64,000 nucleotides of DNA, from contig NC_016622.1 in assembly GCF_000283655.1 (NCBI RefSeq), positions 1,314,501 to 1,378,500 on the forward strand, read 5' to 3'. The notes below the pieces were generated by a model that saw nothing but the letters and a program-made list of their open reading frames with translations, was not told where the DNA came from and did no database searches. The DNA comes from Azospirillum lipoferum 4B (GTDB lineage: Bacteria > Pseudomonadota > Alphaproteobacteria > Azospirillales > Azospirillaceae). Made by a program: the position numbers and the translations under genes. Below, one piece after another: positions 25,064-34,028 of the stretch (position 1 is the stretch's first letter; the number at the start of each line of letters is the position of its first letter).

Positions 25064-28000
25064 TCACGGCCTGACCGCGGGGGCAGCCGGGGAGGCCGCG
25101 TCGAAGCGGTCGCGCAGGGCCTTCAGGTCCAGAGTCTGGGTCGGTGCGTCCCAGGGGCCGGCGATGCGCAGGGTCAGCGGCGGCAGGTCGCCGTCGGCCT
25201 TCACCGTCAGGGTCAACCCCAAATCCACCCGCTCGTCGGGCAGCGAGACCGTGCCGGCCAGCGTACCGTCTGCCGGTACGGTGGTCAGGCGGGCGTCGTC
25301 GGCGCGAATCACCCCCTTGTCGATGGCGAAACGGGCATCCAGCCGCTCCAGCCTGGTCTCACCGCCCTGCAGGGCACCGGCGACGGCGCCCAGCACCTCC
25401 TGCGTGCGTTCCACCCCGGCCAGCCGGCTGCGCAGCGCCGCCAGATCGACTCCGCGCAGCACACCGCCCGACGCCACCGCCCGGCCGCGGCCGGTCAAGC
25501 TGCGCAGGAGGGCGTCGCCATGGCCGCTGCCGGACAGGGTCATATCCAAATCCACGGCCCCGCCGCTGAGCCCCAGCCCGGCGACTCCGGACAGAGCGGT
25601 CCCGAGGTCGGCCTTGATGACGGTGATGTCGGCGTCGAGCTTCGGCTCCTGCCCCGGAAGGGCGGCGACACGGCCGCTGACGCCGATCTGGCCGCCCTGC
25701 CATTCGCCGTCCAATTGCTCCAGGGTCGCGGTCCCGCCAAGGATCGTCGCCCTCAGCGCCGGCTGCACGATGCGCTGTCCGCCGAGCGTCAGCGAGGTGG
25801 ACGTCAGGCCGAGGCGACCGTCCGCAGACCGGATCCAATCCAGGTCGGCGAGCGGATCTGCGGGCGCGACGGCAGTCGGATCACCGGCGGATGCCGCCGC
25901 ATCGCGGCCGGCGCCATCCCCCACCAGCGGCGCGTTGCGCAGCCGGTCGAGGTCGAGATCGCCGGTCTGCAGGTCTGCCTGGACGCTGGGCCGCGCAGTC
26001 TTGCGGTCGATTGCCAGCTTGCCGCGCACCGGCACGCCGGCGACCAGCCCTTGCAGGTTGCTTAGCACCGGCGAGGTCGCGGTCCCCGTCAGTTCGCCGT
26101 AAAGGTCCAGCTGGCCGAAGGCGCGGGCCAGTCCACGGTCGGTGAACAGCGCCGCGATGCGTCCCATCTCCGGATGGGTCACGCGCAGCTTCAGGTCGGC
26201 GCTGGGCGTGCGGTCGAGCCCCAGCACGGCACCGCCGGCTTCCAGCGTGCCGCCCAGCATGCCGGCGGAAGCCTCGACCGCCAGCCGCTCCCCGTCGCCG
26301 GCAAGCCGGGCCTTGGCGCTGATGGCGCCCAGCCGTTCCGGCACCGGCAAGCCGGGCGGCCACGCGACCGCGCTCGGCAGCCCGCCAAGCGACTTGGCCT
26401 CCGCCGCCAGGGCGAGGTTCACCCCACGCAAGGGCATCACGCTGGCGACCTGCCCATCCACCCGCGCCGTCAGGCCGGCGATGTTGTCCACCTTGGCTTC
26501 ACGCACCGTCAGCGCGCCAGCGGCGACCGTCGCATCCAGGTGAAGCCCCTGGACCGGCAGGCCGCCCACCGTCAGCTGACCGATCCGCAGGTCGAGGTTG
26601 GCGTCGGCAAGCCCGAGAAGCCGCTGCGGCGTCGGCGCAGCACTGGCCGAGCCGACCCGCGGGCCAACGGCGCGCGGCACTGCTGGCTGGGCAGAGTTCG
26701 GTGTGGCCGGCTGGGCCGGCACCGGCTCGGCCGGCAGGTAGCCGTCCAGAAAGAGGCGGTCCAGTTCGAGGCGCGCACCGAAGGCGGGACGGCCGCGGTC
26801 GACATAGGCGACCGCACCGCTCAGCCGGCTGCTGTCGAAGCGGAAATCGATGCCCGACATCTCGAAGCGGTCGGCATGCCCCTGCAGCCGGGCAGCCAGA
26901 GAGGCGCGGCGCAGGCGGTCGGCGGGAACGGAGCGGACATCCAGCTTCACCCATTCCAGCAGGGCGCGCAGATTGTCGGCATTCGCCTCCATCCGCATGT
27001 CCAGCGTCGGCTGGCCGCCCGGCGTCGTCACCTCTCCCGCCGCGACGAAATCCGACCCGCCGGGCAGCAGGGCGCTGACACGGTCGATGTTCAGCCGGCC
27101 GTCGGCCAGACTCGCCTCGATCCGGCCCTGGCGCACCACCCCGCCATTGTAGCCCATGGCGTCCACCGCCACGTCCAGCTTGGCCTCCATTCCGATCGGC
27201 AGGGCGAAGGACACTCCCGGCCGCTTGGCGCCGCCGGTTGCGGGACCCGACGGAGCCGGTGTGGCGGAGCCGCTCGCGGTGTCGCCCTGCCCGCCCCGCG
27301 CCAGCCAGGAATCCAGGTCGAACCGATTGATGGCGAGCGTCAGTTCGGTTCGCGGCGCCTCGCGCTTGGCAGGGTCGCCGGCCCTCAACGCGGCGTTGCC
27401 CGTGGCGCGGGTGTCGCCCAGCTGGGCTTCCAGGCTGGAGAAGGTGGCAAGGCTGGTCCCCGCCTCCACCGTCGCGCGCAGATTGAAGGGCTGGGCCAGC
27501 GCCGCAGGCCGGCGCGCGTCCACCAGCTTGGCGAAGTCGCTGCCCTCGACGCGGAGATCGCCCTGCACCTTCGAGACGCCCCCGCCGGTCAGGATGCCGG
27601 CGAAGCGGAGGGTCGCATCGGTATGGGGCATCGACAGGGTGGCCCGCACCGGCACCGCCGCACCTTCGGTGAAGCGGCCGGCGGTCGCCTCGCCATGAAG
27701 GGGCAGGCCGCGGAAACGGAAATCGCCCTGGATCTGGAAGGGGCCGTTCAGGCTGCCGGCGGCGATGCGGGCGCTCAGCCCCTCCACCCGCTCGGTCCGG
27801 CCGTTGCGGTCGTCGCGGTAGATGACGGTGCCGTTGTCGATCAGCACCTGATCGAAGCTGACGGCGGACACCAGCCCTTCGGCGGCCCCCAGCCCATCGC
27901 CGGGCCGGCCGCCGGTGGTGGAAAGGTCCCAATTGATCCGGCCGTCCAACAGGACTTCCACCACGATGGTCGGCTCGACCAACCTGATGCTTTCCACCTG

Positions 28001-28303
28001 GATGCGGCCGCTCAGCAGAGGACCGAGCGCGACACGGGCATCCAGCTTCTTCAGCCGCACCATGTCGGGTTCGGCGGCGCCGGCGGCATTGGCCAGCCGG
28101 GCGTCGCGCACCGTCAGCGCCGGGGACGGCAGCAGGGTGAAGCCGACGTCGCCCCGCAACTCCACCCGGCGGCCGGTCGTCTGCGATATACGCTCGGCGA
28201 TGGTGCCCTTGTAGGCGTTCCAATCGATGAGGCTCGGCGCTGCCAACAGGATGCCGGCCAGAACCACCAGTCCGGCCAGTGCAGCGATCAGGATCTTCTT
28301 CAC
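25064..28303 (-). CDS. AsmA-family protein (large inner-membrane anchored, periplasmic)
   Basis: A 1079-aa protein with an N-terminal membrane anchor (residues ~4-24). The AsmA signature follows (APSLIDWNAYKGTIAERISQTTGRRVELRGDVGFTLLPSPALTV). A long beta-rich repetitive body and a C-terminal AsmA_2 region (~850-1060) come next. Members of this superfamily bridge the periplasm and are linked to lipid transport and outer-membrane homeostasis. The start is GTG at 28303, with AAGGCGG 10-15 nt upstream. It lies immediately before the MKKILIAALAGLVVL membrane segment. It appears monocistronic. Confidence 0.9.
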   Translation of the reverse strand: MKKILIAALAGLVVLAGILLAAPSLIDWNAYKGTIAERISQTTGRRVELRGDVGFTLLPSPALTVRDARLANAAGAAEPDMVRLKKLDARVALGPLLSGRIQVESIRLVEPTIVVEVLLDGRINWDLSTTGGRPGDGLGAAEGLVSAVSFDQVLIDNGTVIYRDDRNGRTERVEGLSARIAAGSLNGPFQIQGDFRFRGLPLHGEATAGRFTEGAAVPVRATLSMPHTDATLRFAGILTGGGVSKVQGDLRVEGSDFAKLVDARRPAALAQPFNLRATVEAGTSLATFSSLEAQLGDTRATGNAALRAGDPAKREAPRTELTLAINRFDLDSWLARGGQGDTASGSATPAPSGPATGGAKRPGVSFALPIGMEAKLDVAVDAMGYNGGVVRQGRIEASLADGRLNIDRVSALLPGGSDFVAAGEVTTPGGQPTLDMRMEANADNLRALLEWVKLDVRSVPADRLRRASLAARLQGHADRFEMSGIDFRFDSSRLSGAVAYVDRGRPAFGARLELDRLFLDGYLPAEPVPAQPATPNSAQPAVPRAVGPRVGSASAAPTPQRLLGLADANLDLRIGQLTVGGLPVQGLHLDATVAAGALTVREAKVDNIAGLTARVDGQVASVMPLRGVNLALAAEAKSLGGLPSAVAWPPGLPVPERLGAISAKARLAGDGERLAVEASAGMLGGTLEAGGAVLGLDRTPSADLKLRVTHPEMGRIAALFTDRGLARAFGQLDLYGELTGTATSPVLSNLQGLVAGVPVRGKLAIDRKTARPSVQADLQTGDLDLDRLRNAPLVGDGAGRDAAASAGDPTAVAPADPLADLDWIRSADGRLGLTSTSLTLGGQRIVQPALRATILGGTATLEQLDGEWQGGQIGVSGRVAALPGQEPKLDADITVIKADLGTALSGVAGLGLSGGAVDLDMTLSGSGHGDALLRSLTGRGRAVASGGVLRGVDLAALRSRLAGVERTQEVLGAVAGALQGGETRLERLDARFAIDKGVIRADDARLTTVPADGTLAGTVSLPDERVDLGLTLTVKADGDLPPLTLRIAGPWDAPTQTLDLKALRDRFDAASPAAPAVRP

Positions 28304-28657
28304 CGGGTTTCCGCCTTCCCTGCGCCGGCCTTATCCTCGGCCGTGCCCCTTTGCCACGTCAATGTTACCACGTCGTCGCCATCGACCGGCACCCCCCGTC
28401 CCCGCATAGGATACGGACGGATGCGCACTTGCCTTCGCCGCCCCTCTTCCTCCGCGCCGGTCGGCAACCGATGGCGGCTTCCGACGAGGAGCGTCCTTCG
28501 GTAAGCTAGCGCCCGCAGAAGAAACAAGCAATTTGGGCAATCCCACGGCCAAGTTGGGGCTTGTCCGTTTTTTTCCCCAGGAATTCCCCCGCGTGACGCC
28601 GCTCCGTCCGGCCGCACCGGAACCGAAACCGCAGATTCAGCCGCCGGAGACCGTGCC
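28304..28657. other. Divergent intergenic region with a candidate plus-strand terminator
   Basis: No protein gene recognised in 354 nt between the AsmA gene and the DUF4169 gene. A stem ACAAGC/GCTTGT (28524-28529 with 28559-28564) with a structured inner loop is followed by CCG and seven T residues (28568-28574). This could mark the 3' end of a small plus-strand RNA of up to ~250 nt starting after 28304. No known RNA family (6S, SRP, tmRNA) is recognisable. Confidence 0.35.
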
Positions 28658-28840
28658 ATGGGCGACGTGGTCAATCTCAACCGCTTCCGCAAGACCCGCG
28701 AGCGGGCCGAACGCGAGAAGGAAGCCGAAGCGAATCGGGCCCGATTCGGACGCACCAAGGCCGAGAAGGAGCGCGACCGCAAGGAGGCCGAGCGGCGCAC
28801 TCAGACTTTGGACGGACATAGGCTTGACGACGAAACCTGA
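28658..28840 (+). CDS. DUF4169 family small protein
   Basis: A 60-aa highly charged helical protein: MGDVVNLNRFRKTRERAER at the start, RARFGRTKAEK in the middle and LDGHRL near the end. This pattern defines the alphaproteobacterial DUF4169 family of unknown function. The ATG is in context GTGCCATGGGCG. The ribosome site is weak. Length agrees with the family. Confidence 0.85.
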   Translation: MGDVVNLNRFRKTRERAEREKEAEANRARFGRTKAEKERDRKEAERRTQTLDGHRLDDET

Positions 28841-29017
28841 CCTGCACGTCCGAAAGTACGGTAAAGACCAAGCTTTTCAGTGGGAATAACCTCAGCGTTT
28901 TTATTACTATTGGATATACAGATAGTTCCCTATTGCGACTATCACGCCGATCATGTGACAGTGCCTGCCAAGGGCGCCGACCGGCGCGCTCCCTGGCTGT
29001 TGGAGAGGGCCGTCATC

Positions 29018-29842
29018 ATGGTCGACATGACGTCGTTTCGCGGATCCGTTCAAACGCCTCAATCGCACAATGCAGCCCATCATCCGGCCTGGCTACCGTC
29101 GATCCGGGCGGTGGGAGTCGACCGCCCCTGGGTCTGGCTGGCGTCCGCCTGGCAGGATATGATGGCTGCCCCCGCCATCAGCTTCGCCTATGGCGCGCTG
29201 GCGGTGATCTCCAGCTTCGTGCTCGTGGTCGGCTTGGCCCTGCTGGACATGGAATACCTGCTGCTGCCCCTGGGCGCCGGATTCATGCTGGTCGGCCCGC
29301 TCCTGGCCGTCGGGCTGTACGAGACCAGCCGGCTGCTGGAGCTCGGCCAACGCCCGACCTTCGGCAAGGTCGCAGCCGCCTATCGCCGCAACGGCGTGCA
29401 GATCGCCGGGATCGGGCTGGTCCTGATGCTGGCCATGCTGGCTTGGATCCGCGTCGCCTTCCTGATCTTCGCCCTGTTCTTCTCGGGCGAGCCGCCGGCG
29501 TTGGACCAGCTGGTCGACCGCATCTTCTTCTCGGCCGAGACCATTCCGTTCCTGCTGACCGGGACGCTGTTCGGCGGGATCATCGCGACGGCGGTCTTCT
29601 CCATCGCCGTGGTGTCGATCCCGATGCTGCTGGACCGCGAGACCGACGTCTTCACCGCCATGGCGACCAGCATCGCCGTGGTGCGGGCGAACATCCGGCC
29701 GATGATCGCCTGGGGCTTCCTGATCGCCTTGTTCATGAGCGCCGGCATGGTCACCGCCTTCATCGGGCTGGCGATTGCCCTGCCGGTGATCGGCCATGCC
29801 TCCTGGCACTGCTACCGCGATCTGGTCGGCCCCGGCCAGTAA
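29018..29842 (+). CDS. DUF2189 family integral membrane protein
   Basis: A 274-aa inner-membrane protein with about six hydrophobic helices. They include [42 protein letters not shown], and late pairs near residues 175-200 and 225-265. The WVWLASAWQDMMAAPAISFAYG segment is typical of DUF2189. Function is unknown. ATG 29018 follows GGAGAGGG. The open frame upstream runs through AT-rich DNA (28880-28950) that is more likely promoter. A strong terminator follows the stop codon. Confidence 0.88.
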   Translation: MVDMTSFRGSVQTPQSHNAAHHPAWLPSIRAVGVDRPWVWLASAWQDMMAAPAISFAYGALAVISSFVLVVGLALLDMEYLLLPLGAGFMLVGPLLAVGLYETSRLLELGQRPTFGKVAAAYRRNGVQIAGIGLVLMLAMLAWIRVAFLIFALFFSGEPPALDQLVDRIFFSAETIPFLLTGTLFGGIIATAVFSIAVVSIPMLLDRETDVFTAMATSIAVVRANIRPMIAWGFLIALFMSAGMVTAFIGLAIALPVIGHASWHCYRDLVGPGQ

Positions 29843-29861
29843 CACTGCCGCAAAGCAGGCG

Positions 29862-29896
29862 AAGCCCTCTCCCGTCCGCGCGGGGGAGGGCTTTTT
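29862..29896 (+). terminator. Intrinsic terminator after the DUF2189 gene
   Basis: A 12-bp stem with one G-T pair (29862-29873 with 29884-29895 approximately) has a GC-rich loop and five T residues at its 3' side. It lies 20 nt past the stop. A similar CCTCTCCC...GGGAGAGG core recurs between trcR and ubiX at 32211-32232. Confidence 0.85.
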
Positions 29897-29898
29897 CG

Positions 29899-30096
29899 TC
29901 AGCCCTTTTTGAAGAACGCCTCTGCCGCCGATTTCTGCGCCTGCTTCGCCGCAATGGCGGCGCGGGCGCGCTCGACCTCCGCCTGCAGCGTGGCGATGTA
30001 GGCTTCGAGCTCCGCCACGCCCATCACGGTCAGGTCCTTCGGCGCGGGCTTGGCCTTGCGCGGCTCCAGATCCTCGAAACGGTCGTCGATGGCCAT
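29899..30096 (-). CDS. DUF1192 family small protein
   Basis: A 65-aa protein: a short acidic start, the LTVMGVAELEAYIATLQAEVERARAAIAAK coiled-coil helix, and FFKKG at the end. This is the alphaproteobacterial DUF1192 pattern, function unknown. A GGGAAGGGAA ribosome site precedes the ATG. It is divergent from the quinone oxidoreductase gene, a neighbourhood often seen for this family. Confidence 0.87.
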   Translation of the reverse strand: MAIDDRFEDLEPRKAKPAPKDLTVMGVAELEAYIATLQAEVERARAAIAAKQAQKSAAEAFFKKG

Positions 30097-30237
30097 GGCT
30101 TGGTTCCCTTCCCTGCCGCGTGTTCCGCCTTCGCCTTGTCAGGCCGGTCGGGCAAATCTACCTTTCGAGCCGGACAATTCCAATGCACCGGTGCCGGCAA
30201 ATGCCTGCCCGACCACGGAAATGAAGGAAAGAACGCC

Positions 30238-31254
30238 ATGGGCCTCGCCTTGCCCGACAGCATGCGCTGCGTCGAGATCACCCAGCCCGGAGAGCCGGAA
30301 GTGCTGCGCCCCACCCGCCGCCCCGCCCCCGTGCCCGGCCCCGGCGAGATCCTGGTGGAGGTCGCCGCCGCGGGCGTGAACCGTCCCGACACGCTGCAGC
30401 GCCAAGGCCGCTACGACCCGCCGCCGGGGGCGTCCGACCTGCCGGGGCTGGAGCTGTCCGGCACGGTCATCGCCATCGGCGAGGGTGTGGAGAGCTGGGC
30501 CAGCGGCGATCGCGTCTGCGCGTTGGTGGCCGGCGGCGGCTATGCCGAATATTGCGCGGTGCCGGCGGTGCAGGCGCTGCCGGTGCCCGGACCGCTGTCG
30601 ATGGTCGAGGCGGCGGCGGTGCCGGAGACCTTTTTCACCGTCTGGACCAATGTGTTCGAGCGCGGCGCCCTGAAGCGCGGCGAGACCTTGCTGATCCATG
30701 GCGGGTCCAGCGGCATCGGCACCACGGCGATCCAGCTGGCGAAGGCCTTCGGCGCCACGGTCTTCACCACCGCCGGCAGCGACGACAAGTGCCGCGCCTG
30801 CGAGCAGCTCGGCGCCGACCGGGCGATCAACTACAAGACCGAGGATTTCGCCGCGGTGATCCGCGAGGCGACCGGCGGGCGCGGCGTCGACGTGGTGCTG
30901 GACATGGTCGGCGGCGACTATATCGCCCGCGACATCGACATCATGGCGGTCGACGGCCGCCACGTCTCCATCGCCTTCCTGCAGGGGGCCAAGGTGTCGC
31001 TGAACATGGCGCCGGTGATGACGAAGCGGCTGACTCTGACCGGGTCGACTCTGCGCGCCCGCCCGGTGCCCGAGAAGGGCCGCATCGCCGCCGCCCTGCG
31101 CGAGCATGTCTGGCCGCTGCTGGAGTCCGGCAGCATCAAGCCGCTGATCCACTGCGCCTTCCCGCTGGAAGAGGCGGCCGAGGCCCATCGCCTGATGGAA
31201 AGCAGCGCCCATATCGGCAAGATCGTGCTGACGGTCGGGCCGGACGCGGCCTGA
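30238..31254 (+). CDS. NAD(P)H:quinone oxidoreductase (zeta-crystallin/PIG3-type MDR)
   Basis: A 338-aa zinc-free medium-chain dehydrogenase. The N-terminal GroES-like domain has AAGVNRPDTLQRQGRYDPPPG and LPGLELSGTV. The nucleotide-binding domain has LIHGGSSGIGTTAIQLAKAFGA (about residues 145-166), followed by GSDDKC. The PIG3/QOR subgroup reduces quinones with NADPH. ATG 30238 follows AAGGAA. Divergent from DUF1192. No metal-binding cysteine cluster is present, as expected. Confidence 0.92.
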   Translation: MGLALPDSMRCVEITQPGEPEVLRPTRRPAPVPGPGEILVEVAAAGVNRPDTLQRQGRYDPPPGASDLPGLELSGTVIAIGEGVESWASGDRVCALVAGGGYAEYCAVPAVQALPVPGPLSMVEAAAVPETFFTVWTNVFERGALKRGETLLIHGGSSGIGTTAIQLAKAFGATVFTTAGSDDKCRACEQLGADRAINYKTEDFAAVIREATGGRGVDVVLDMVGGDYIARDIDIMAVDGRHVSIAFLQGAKVSLNMAPVMTKRLTLTGSTLRARPVPEKGRIAAALREHVWPLLESGSIKPLIHCAFPLEEAAEAHRLMESSAHIGKIVLTVGPDAA

Positions 31255-31588
31255 GGGCCGGCCGGAGCAGCAGGCCGCATCAGCCAGCCGGGGCGGTCCG
31301 CAAGGCGAAACCGGACGGCATTTTGCGCTTTCTTCGTCAACGCGGCGCCGTCGGGCTTGCCTTGGGCAGCCAAGACGGGTTAGCAGAGGCGAGCGGGCGG
31401 CCGGGATTTCCCGGTGCGCCTGCGCAAGCATGCTTACGCGGACCGGTATTCGCCCTATATCGTGGTGACGAGAATGGGGCAAACGCCCCGGGGTCGCGGA
31501 ACCGCTCTCGCGCCGCATAACGAGTTCGAACGACCGGCCGCACCACCCGCCAGCGGGTGCGGCCGGTGAAGAGTTGTCAGGAGGGATG
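31255..31588. other. Leader region upstream of trcR with a 12-bp hairpin
   Basis: No gene in 334 nt. A perfect 12-bp inverted repeat (31533-31544 with 31556-31567, 11-nt loop) ends 11 nt before the AGGAGGG ribosome site of trcR (31579-31585). A CTATAT sequence (31455-31460) could be the -10 of the trcR promoter, though no good -35 is seen. The hairpin may affect mRNA stability or translation. Confidence 0.5.
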
Positions 31589-32203
31589 ATGGCACTGCCC
31601 TTGATGCCGAAAGCGACGGCCGTTTGGCTGGTCGAGAACACGTCCTTGTCCTTCGAGCAGATCGCCGCCTTCTGCGGCATGCATTCGCTGGAAGTCCAGG
31701 CCATCGCCGACGGCGAGGTCGCGGTCGGCATGGTGGGGCTCGACCCCATCGCCAACGGCCAGCTGACCAAGCAGGAGATCGAGCGCTGCGAGAAGAACCA
31801 GGATCTGCGCCTGAAGCTGCTGGTCGCCGACCTGCCGCAGGTCGCCTCCCGGTCCAAGGGTCCGCGCTATACCCCGATCACCAAGCGCGGCGACAAGCCC
31901 GACGCCATCGCCTGGCTGCTGAAGCATCATCCGGAGCTGTCGGACGCCCAGGTCTGCCGCCTGATCGGCACCACCAAGCCGACCATCGCCGCGGTGCGCG
32001 ACCGCACCCACTGGAACGTCGCCAACATCAAGCCGCGCAGCCCGGTGATGCTGGGCCTCTGCTCGCAGCGTGAGCTGGAAGAGTCGCTGGCGCTGGCCAT
32101 CCGCCGCGGCGGCGTGCCCCGCGCGCCGGAGGATGCCGCCGAGGACTTCTACGGCGACAGCCGCGACGAAGACCGCTATTCCGAACAGGAAGACGCCCAC
32201 TGA
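31589..32203 (+). CDS. trcR: Cell-cycle regulator TrcR-like protein (DUF1013)
   Basis: A 204-aa protein with the DUF1013 pattern: MALPLMPKATAVWLVENTSLSFEQIAAFCGMH at the N-terminus, GLDPIANGQLT, and a helix-turn-helix-like LSDAQVCRLIGTTKPTIAAVRDRTHWN near residues 118-145. Caulobacter TrcR is reported as a CtrA/GcrA-linked cell-cycle transcription factor. ATG 31589 is preferred over 31586 because AGGAGGG abuts the latter. The acidic C-terminal tail is typical. It is followed by ubiX. Confidence 0.9.
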   Translation: MALPLMPKATAVWLVENTSLSFEQIAAFCGMHSLEVQAIADGEVAVGMVGLDPIANGQLTKQEIERCEKNQDLRLKLLVADLPQVASRSKGPRYTPITKRGDKPDAIAWLLKHHPELSDAQVCRLIGTTKPTIAAVRDRTHWNVANIKPRSPVMLGLCSQRELEESLALAIRRGGVPRAPEDAAEDFYGDSRDEDRYSEQEDAH

Positions 32204-32210
32204 TGCCATC

Positions 32211-32232
32211 CCTCTCCCCCGCGCGGGAGAGG
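32211..32232. repeat. 8-bp hairpin between trcR and ubiX
   Basis: CCTCTCCC pairs with GGGAGAGG around a CCGCGC loop. It resembles the stem of the terminator at 29862-29896 but lacks a T-run. It is likely a small dispersed REP-like or mRNA-stabilising element rather than a full terminator. Confidence 0.45.
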
Positions 32233-32246
32233 CATGAAAGTCTGCG

Positions 32247-32840
32247 ATGACCGACCGCAACACACCTCCGCCCCGACTCGTCGTCGGCATCAGCGGCGCG
32301 TCGGGGGTGATCTACGGTATCCGCATGCTGCAGACGCTGCGGCGGATCGGCGTCGAATCGCATCTGGTCGTCAGCAGGTCCGCCGAGGTGACGCTGGCGC
32401 ATGAAACCGCCATGAAGGTGGCGGAGCTGCGGGCGCTGGCCGACGTCAGCTATTCCGCGGCCGACATCGGGGCGGCGATCTCCAGCGGCAGTTTCCGCAC
32501 GCTGGGCATGGTGGTCGCCCCCTGTTCGGTCCGCACGATGAGCGAGATCGCCAGCGGCGTCACCTCCACCCTGCTGACCCGCGCCGCCGACGTCGCCTTG
32601 AAGGAGCGGCGGCGGCTGGTTCTGATGGTGCGGGAGACACCGCTGCATCTGGGCCATCTGCGCACCATGACCGCGCTGGCGGAGATGGGGGCGGTGATCG
32701 CGCCGCCGGTGCCCGCCTTCTATGCCCGACCGGAGAGCATCGACGATCTGGTCGACCATTCGGTGGGACGGGTGCTGGACCTGTTCGGGCTGGACGCCGG
32801 CAATCTGCGCCGGTGGGGTGAACGTCCGGCGGAGGGCTGA
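32247..32840 (+). CDS. ubiX: Flavin prenyltransferase UbiX
   Basis: A 197-aa flavoprotein that makes prenylated FMN for the decarboxylase UbiD, in ubiquinone synthesis. The motifs VVGISGASGVIYGIRML near the start, MVVAPCSVRTMSEIASGV with the FMN-phosphate site, and LVLMVRETPLHLGHLRTM are diagnostic. Its N-terminus and length are normal. It is 43 nt downstream of trcR on the same strand. ubiD is not in this window. Confidence 0.95.
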   Translation: MTDRNTPPPRLVVGISGASGVIYGIRMLQTLRRIGVESHLVVSRSAEVTLAHETAMKVAELRALADVSYSAADIGAAISSGSFRTLGMVVAPCSVRTMSEIASGVTSTLLTRAADVALKERRRLVLMVRETPLHLGHLRTMTALAEMGAVIAPPVPAFYARPESIDDLVDHSVGRVLDLFGLDAGNLRRWGERPAEG

Positions 32841-32964
32841 CCCGCGCTGCGGTGCCGCAACAGGCGGCTTGGACCGCGGGCGCAATGCCGTTATACCGCT
32901 GACGATGCGAAATGATGCGGAGCCGGCGCCGCCGCCGGCCGACAGTAACGGGGACAAGCGGACC

Positions 32965-33645
32965 ATGCCCTTCAGCAGTCAACCGAGCGAGCCCATCCGC
33001 CAGCTTCTGGCCGGCATCAGAGCGTTCCGCGCCCGCTACTACGAACGCCGGCCCGACAGCATGCGCCAGCTGGTGACGGAAGGGCAGCATCCGGAAGTTC
33101 TGCTGATCGGCTGTTCCGACAGCCGCGTCGATCCCGCCCTGCTGACCATGGCGGAACCCGGCGAACTGTTCGTCGTCCGCAACGTCGCCAACCTCGTCCC
33201 GCCCTATCAGCCGGACGGCAGCTATCACGGCACCTCGGCCGCCGTCGAATATGCCGTGCGGTCGCTGCAGGTGTCGGAGATCATCGTGTTGGGCCACGCC
33301 CAGTGCGGCGGCATCCGGGGCCTGATCCGGCTGCGCGCCGGGCAAAAGTCGGAAGACGACTTCGTCTCCCCCTGGGTGTCCATCGCCGCCTCCGCGCTCG
33401 ACCCCTATGTCGGGCCGGAAGGCTCCGAGCAGGCCAGGGCCGACGCCGAACGGCTGCAGCAAACCCCGGCGATCATCGAACGGGCGGCCGTCCGCGCCTC
33501 CGTCGAGAACCTGATGACCTTCCCCTTCGTGCGCGAGCGGGTGGAGGCCGGGACGCTGAACATCCATGGTTGGTGGTTCGACCTGGAGTCGGGAGAGATG
33601 TGGGCGATCAACCCCGCCACCCGCCTGTTCCAGCCGGTCGAGTAA
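32965..33645 (+). CDS. Beta-class carbonic anhydrase
   Basis: A 226-aa zinc enzyme for CO2/bicarbonate interconversion. Zinc ligands are Cys50, His111 and Cys114, with the Asp52-Arg54 dyad in CSDSRVDP and the HAQCGGIRGL block. There is no signal peptide, so it is cytoplasmic. ATG 32965 is used. An upstream in-frame ATG (32905) would add 20 residues without similarity. Likely monocistronic. Confidence 0.94.
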   Translation: MPFSSQPSEPIRQLLAGIRAFRARYYERRPDSMRQLVTEGQHPEVLLIGCSDSRVDPALLTMAEPGELFVVRNVANLVPPYQPDGSYHGTSAAVEYAVRSLQVSEIIVLGHAQCGGIRGLIRLRAGQKSEDDFVSPWVSIAASALDPYVGPEGSEQARADAERLQQTPAIIERAAVRASVENLMTFPFVRERVEAGTLNIHGWWFDLESGEMWAINPATRLFQPVE

Positions 33646-33761
33646 GAAGACCGCACGAAACGCCTTACCCAAGCGCGAACACGGGAATTTCCGGGCGCCC
33701 TGCCCTGTTGAGAGCGAAGGAAAGAAGATTTTCTTCACTCCGACGAGAGGTAGGGAACGCC

Positions 33762-34028
33762 ATGAAGGCTGCATTTCCACTTGCGATCCTGGTCGCCGCC
33801 CCCCTTGCGCTGGCCGCCTGCAACCAGACCGGAAACAGCGGCAGCAGCAGCGGTGGGCTGTTCGGCGGCAGCGGTGGCGGCCTGTTCGGGTCGGGCAACT
33901 CCGACTCGTCCTATGCGCGCAACGGCCGCTGCGACGACCCGCGCTACAACACCTCCAACGGCGGGCAGGCAGAGGCCGGGACCGACGATTACGACTGCTC
34001 GCGCTACGGCGACGGCTTGAAGCGCTGA
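33762..34028 (+). CDS. Small putative lipoprotein of unknown function
   Basis: An 88-aa protein with a signal peptide ending in the lipobox LAAC (Cys20). A glycine/serine-rich segment with repeated GGLFG follows, then a short cysteine-containing tail (CDDPRY, DDYDCSRYGD) that could form a disulfide. No family is recognised. GAGAGG lies upstream of the ATG. Its last 25 nt overlap the convergent TPR gene. The location is presumably the periplasmic side of a membrane. Confidence 0.75.
   Translation: MKAAFPLAILVAAPLALAACNQTGNSGSSSGGLFGGSGGGLFGSGNSDSSYARNGRCDDPRYNTSNGGQAEAGTDDYDCSRYGDGLKR

Noticed and set aside
28125-28580. 6S RNA, SRP RNA or other standard RNA gene in the AsmA-DUF4169 gap
   Set aside because: None of the conserved sequence signatures of these RNAs could be found. 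Only a terminator-like end is visible.
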